From: Leptolinea sp964397625
Lineage (GTDB): Bacteria > Chloroflexota > Anaerolineae > Anaerolineales > Anaerolineaceae
Length of the DNA stretch: 53,560 bases
Reading direction: 5' to 3'
NCBI GenBank assembly: GCA_964397625.1
Contig: CAYNJT010000015.1
Span: 1 to 53,560 of the forward strand
In this document: piece by piece, positions 50,831 through 53,560 of the stretch
Numbering within the stretch: position 1 is the stretch's first letter
Layout of the letters: each line of letters starts with the position of its first letter
Notes under the pieces: generated by a model
What the model saw: only the letters and a program-made list of their open reading frames with translations
What the model was told of the DNA's origin: nothing
The model's database searches: none
Translations under genes and position numbers: made by a program

Positions 50831-52351
50831 TTAATCCGTTGCCAATTTCATGATTTTTTCCTGGGTTGCTTCCTCAATCGGCAACTCACCTGTGATTCTT
50901 CCGGAGGAAAGGACATAAATACGGTCACTCATTCCCAGTACTTCCAGTAATTCAGATGAGATCATGATGATGCTCATACCCTGTTTAACCAGACGGGTCA
51001 CGATGGTGTAGATCTCATACTTCGCGCCGACATCAATACCCCGGGTTGGCTCATCCAGGATCAGCACGTCGGGTTTGACGAACAGCCATTTGCCAACAGA
51101 CACCTTCTGCTGGTTGCCGCCGCTCAGATTGCCCACGAGCTGCTCGATGGACGGTGTTTTGATGTTCAGGTCGCTTTTATAACCGGTGGCCACCTTGACT
51201 TCAGCGTTATTATCAACAATCCCATTGCTGGCAATCTCGATAAGATTGGCCAGGGTGATATTTTGTTTGACATCCTGGATCAGGATAAGGCCATCCGTTT
51301 TGCGATCTTCGGTCACATAGGCCATTTTGGCTTCAATGGCATCTCTCGGCGAATGGAACTCTCTCTTTTCACCTTTCAGGTATAGTTCACCGCTCACCCG
51401 GTAATGATCTGGGTTACCGAAAATGCTCAACGCCAGTTCCGTTCGCCCTGACCCCATTAACCCCGCTAGGCCGACCACTTCCCCTTTTTTCACATGGAAA
51501 TTGATGTCACGCAGAATCTGCCGGCCAAGCATGGGATTGTAGGCATTCCAGTTCTTAACTTCCAAAACAATCTCATCGGACGGTTTATGTTCTCTGGGCG
51601 GGTAGACATTGTTGATTTCCCGGCCTACCATGTGTTTGATCAATACTGCTTCAGAAACTTCGCCCGCCTTTGCGTTTAACGTGCAGATGGTTTTTCCATC
51701 CCGCAGGACGGTAACGGTATCGGCAATGTTAATGACTTCCTTCAATTTGTGAGAGATGAGCACGCAGGTAACCCCATGTTTTTTCAGATCGCGCAGAAGT
51801 TTGAACAGGTTATCGCAGTCATCTTCATTCAAAGCGGATGTGGGCTCATCAAGGATCAACAATTTTACATTCTTGCTTAATGCTTTAGCGATTTCCACAA
51901 GCTGCTGCTTGCCCACCCCAAGATCTTTAACCTTCGTAGCCGGGTTAATATTCAGGCGCACACGCTTAAGCATTTCGTCGGCCTGTTTAATGGTTTCATC
52001 CCAGTCAATTACAGTTCCATTGCCGATCTCATGACCCAGGAAGATATTTTCATACACGGTCATTTCCGGCACCAATGCCATTTCCTGGTAAATAATGGCG
52101 ATTCCGGCTTTTTCACTATCGGCAATACCACCGAATTTCTGTTCTTTACCATTGAAGAGGATATCCCCGGAATACGTCCCGTGTGGATACACCCCACTCA
52201 AAACTTTCATTAGCGTGGATTTCCCTGCGCCGTTTTCACCAACCAGGCAATGGATTTCGTTTTCCGCTACCTGAAATGTGACGTTATTTAGTGCTTTAAC
52301 GCCGGGGAATTCCTTGCTAATACCTTTCATTTCCAGAATTGGAGTGGTCAT
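50831..52351 (-). CDS. mmsA: Sugar ABC transporter ATPase, tandem domains (MmsA/GguA type)
   Basis: 506 residues from ATG 52351, set by GGAG five bases upstream; a longer frame exists but has no site. Two ATPase domains, as in the CUT2 family. The first has Walker A GENGAGKST, signature LGVGKQQLVEIAKALS (lacking the LSGG form), Walker B LLILDEPTSAL. The second has a degenerate Walker A (GLMGSGRTE), signature LSGGNQQKVSVGKWL and Walker B VLILDEPTRGID. The degenerate second site is normal in this family. It drives monosaccharide uptake. Confidence 0.95.
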   Translation of the reverse strand: MTTPILEMKGISKEFPGVKALNNVTFQVAENEIHCLVGENGAGKSTLMKVLSGVYPHGTYSGDILFNGKEQKFGGIADSEKAGIAIIYQEMALVPEMTVYENIFLGHEIGNGTVIDWDETIKQADEMLKRVRLNINPATKVKDLGVGKQQLVEIAKALSKNVKLLILDEPTSALNEDDCDNLFKLLRDLKKHGVTCVLISHKLKEVINIADTVTVLRDGKTICTLNAKAGEVSEAVLIKHMVGREINNVYPPREHKPSDEIVLEVKNWNAYNPMLGRQILRDINFHVKKGEVVGLAGLMGSGRTELALSIFGNPDHYRVSGELYLKGEKREFHSPRDAIEAKMAYVTEDRKTDGLILIQDVKQNITLANLIEIASNGIVDNNAEVKVATGYKSDLNIKTPSIEQLVGNLSGGNQQKVSVGKWLFVKPDVLILDEPTRGIDVGAKYEIYTIVTRLVKQGMSIIMISSELLEVLGMSDRIYVLSSGRITGELPIEEATQEKIMKLATD

Positions 52352-52384
52352 ATTTGCTCCAGCATAATTACCATAATAAAGTGC

Positions 52385-52418
52385 AAGAATGGTGATGGCT
52401 TGCGCCATCACCATTCTT
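52385..52418 (-). other. Intercistronic hairpin between the binding protein and the ATPase
   Basis: AAGAATGGTGATGG (52385-52398) and CCATCACCATTCTT (52405-52418) form a perfect 14-base stem with a 6-base loop. On the minus strand no T tract follows, so it is more likely an mRNA-stabilising or attenuating hairpin that keeps binding-protein mRNA above the downstream genes, as common in such operons. Confidence 0.8.
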
Positions 52419-52435
52419 CAATTTCTTGGAACGGA

Positions 52436-53560
52436 TTACTCGAGGCCCTTAAATTCAGAGGCCGGATAGTAACCAGAGTCGATCAAAGCGGCTTTGACAT
52501 TGTCTTTGGTCACGGTCACAACCTCAGATTCGGTCGCGGGAACATCGATCTTGCCGTTGTTCTCTTTGCCGGGGGCGACGGGAGTCTCACCTTTCAGGAA
52601 GGAAACGGCCGTGGAGATGGCATCTTTGACCAGGGTGCGGACATCTTTGAACACCGTCATGGACTGTTTACCATCGATCACGTACTGCACGGAAGCCTTT
52701 TCGGCATCCTGGCCGGTGACATAGTAGGATTTCACATCCTTGTCAGCGGCGAACGTGTCGGCAATGGCGCGGGCGGTTCCATCGTTCGGGGCAAGAATGA
52801 ACACATCGCCTTTGTCTTCGGCTTTCGCCGCGGTCAGGTTCTGTTCCGCCAGGTTCTTGGCCACATCGAATTTCCAATCGGTCGTGATCTGGCCGATGAT
52901 CTTCGCCTGTTCGTCGCGGGTCAGTTCGGCTTTGCCCTGCAGGGCTACGGCTTCGCTGGAGTTCTTGATCACGAATGTGCCATCCGCAACTTTCGGCTGC
53001 AGCACAGACCAGGCCCCATTGAAGAACACAAACGCGTTGTTGTCAGAGGCGGCCCCGGCGTACAGGTACAGCGGCAGACCCTTGCCGGATCCGGCTTTGT
53101 CTACCAGGAACTGTCCCTGGGCTTTGCCAACATTGAAGCTGTTGAACGTCGCGAAGAAATCAACAGCGTCAGTTTCGGTGATCAGGCGGTCGTAGGCAAT
53201 GACTTTCACGCCGGCGGCTTTTGCTTTTTCAGCGGCGGCGGCAGCGGCTTTTCCGTCCTGCGGGCAGATGATCAGAACTTTGATGCCCTTGGCAATCAAA
53301 GCTTCAACATTCGAAGCCTCTTTGGCAGAGTCACCCTGGCTGAACAGGATTTCAACTTCGTAACCGGCAGCCTTGAGGGCGTCCTTGAAACGGGTTTCAT
53401 CCTGCACCCAGCGGGGTTCGTCTTTGGTGGGCAGAACGATACCAACGGCCAGTTTGCCTTCGGCAGCGGGAGCGGCAGGGGCTGCAGCCGCGGTATCCAG
53501 GCCTGTAAATTCAGAGGCCGGATAGTAACCAGAGTCGATCAAAGCGGCTTTGACATTGTC
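52436..53560 (-). CDS. chvE: Multiple-sugar binding protein (ChvE-like), in-frame with the end of another copy; 5' end cut
   Basis: The frame is open to the window edge, so the start is not here; the apparent ATG-like start (TTG) at 53542 is internal. About 340 residues of a ChvE-type periplasmic binding fold follow the junction: KLAVGIVLPTKDEPRWVQDE, VKVIAYDRLITETDAVDFFA, GAASDNNAFVFFNGAWSVLQ. The upstream residues (DNVKAALIDSGYYPASEFTG) repeat the last residues of this same protein (DNVKAALIDSGYYPASEFKG), joined by an Ala/Pro linker. So a second binding domain is probably encoded upstream in frame, or the assembly has collapsed a tandem repeat. Confidence 0.85.
   Translation of the reverse strand, partial: DNVKAALIDSGYYPASEFTGLDTAAAAPAAPAAEGKLAVGIVLPTKDEPRWVQDETRFKDALKAAGYEVEILFSQGDSAKEASNVEALIAKGIKVLIICPQDGKAAAAAAEKAKAAGVKVIAYDRLITETDAVDFFATFNSFNVGKAQGQFLVDKAGSGKGLPLYLYAGAASDNNAFVFFNGAWSVLQPKVADGTFVIKNSSEAVALQGKAELTRDEQAKIIGQITTDWKFDVAKNLAEQNLTAAKAEDKGDVFILAPNDGTARAIADTFAADKDVKSYYVTGQDAEKASVQYVIDGKQSMTVFKDVRTLVKDAISTAVSFLKGETPVAPGKENNGKIDVPATESEVVTVTKDNVKAALIDSGYYPASEFKGLE
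52451..52504. repeat. 54-base direct repeat, copy 1 (binding-protein C-terminus)
   Basis: Identical over 54 bases to 53507-53560, the last bases of the window. It encodes the C-terminal tail of the binding protein. Confidence 0.98.
53507..53560. repeat. 54-base direct repeat, copy 2, at the window edge
   Basis: Identical to 52451-52504 and reaching the last base of the window, so its full length is unknown. It precedes the N-terminal part of the binding protein in frame. A contig ending exactly in a repeat is the usual sign of an unresolved assembly. Confidence 0.98.

Noticed and set aside
1..53560. tRNA, rRNA, CRISPR array or known riboswitch
   Set aside because: Scanning by eye showed no clover-leaf genes, no regularly spaced repeats and no recognisable GEMM-type or other riboswitch core. 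Weak members could be missed without a covariance search.

Overview
The window looks like part, or all, of a draft scaffold from an anaerobic, heterotrophic Chloroflexota bacterium, most likely class Anaerolineae. This is inferred from gene content and style, because no rRNA, tRNA or universal marker gene is visible: an ECF-type sigma factor paired with a DUF5667-like protein, a REP-associated transposase with GC-rich palindromes, many PAS/GAF/GGDEF sensors, PTS and ABC sugar uptake, and a GH94 phosphorylase. Two runs of 100 N (26985-27084 and 39272-39371) are scaffold gaps of unknown true size. Both window ends lie inside genes, and the right end stops inside a repeat.

Layout. 0-7 kb: a truncated DUF1349 protein, an SGNH-like exported protein, a chemoreceptor with a cytosolic sugar-binding-like region, a small V4R-like protein, a methyltransferase, a gene remnant and an RNase H. 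7-12.4 kb: a divergent pair formed by a response regulator/GAF/PAS/GGDEF cyclase and a GAF/PAS/HD-GYP phosphodiesterase, which should make and degrade c-di-GMP. 12.4-19 kb: a tyrosine recombinase preceded by a large palindrome, a DJ-1/PfpI protein, a zinc-ribbon membrane protein with malic enzyme, and a NapH-like ferredoxin membrane protein with a partner. 19.5-24.7 kb: PTS enzyme I, a RayT transposase between two REP palindromes, and a GH94 phosphorylase. 25-29 kb: a zinc-ribbon membrane protein, the sigma/DUF5667 pair, an orphan OmpR-type regulator and a Phd/VapC toxin-antitoxin pair. 29-32.8 kb: an ascorbate-type PTS operon (regulator, IIA, a 29-residue membrane peptide, IIB, IIC) whose regulator is a GntR/UTRA protein fused to its own EIIA domain. 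33-43.8 kb: a LON-domain protein, a giant peptidase/solute-binding fusion, and an operon encoding two SGNH-like lipoproteins with Cys at the nucleophile position, an UlaG-like metallo-hydrolase, an acyl carrier protein and a fatty-acyl-AMP ligase. 44-48.4 kb: a 7TM/PAS/PocR/GGDEF cyclase and an XRE regulator/membrane-protein pair with twin operators. 48.4 kb to the end: a glycosyltransferase-like protein and a ChvE/MmsAB-type sugar ABC transporter whose binding protein is preceded in frame by the tail of another copy.

How the genes may work together. PTS enzyme I at 19.5 kb could feed phosphate through an HPr that is not in the window to the Ula-type IIA and to the EIIA domain of the fused regulator, so uptake flux could set operon transcription. 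Three c-di-GMP enzymes sense different inputs. The carrier protein, ligase and SGNH genes resemble a dlt-type surface acylation system without a visible membrane acyltransferase, which might lie in the gap at 39.3 kb. The candidates most worth following are the GntR-EIIA fusion with its small membrane peptide, the Cys-SGNH/acyl-carrier cluster, the peptidase/solute-binding fusion and the tandem sugar-binding protein.
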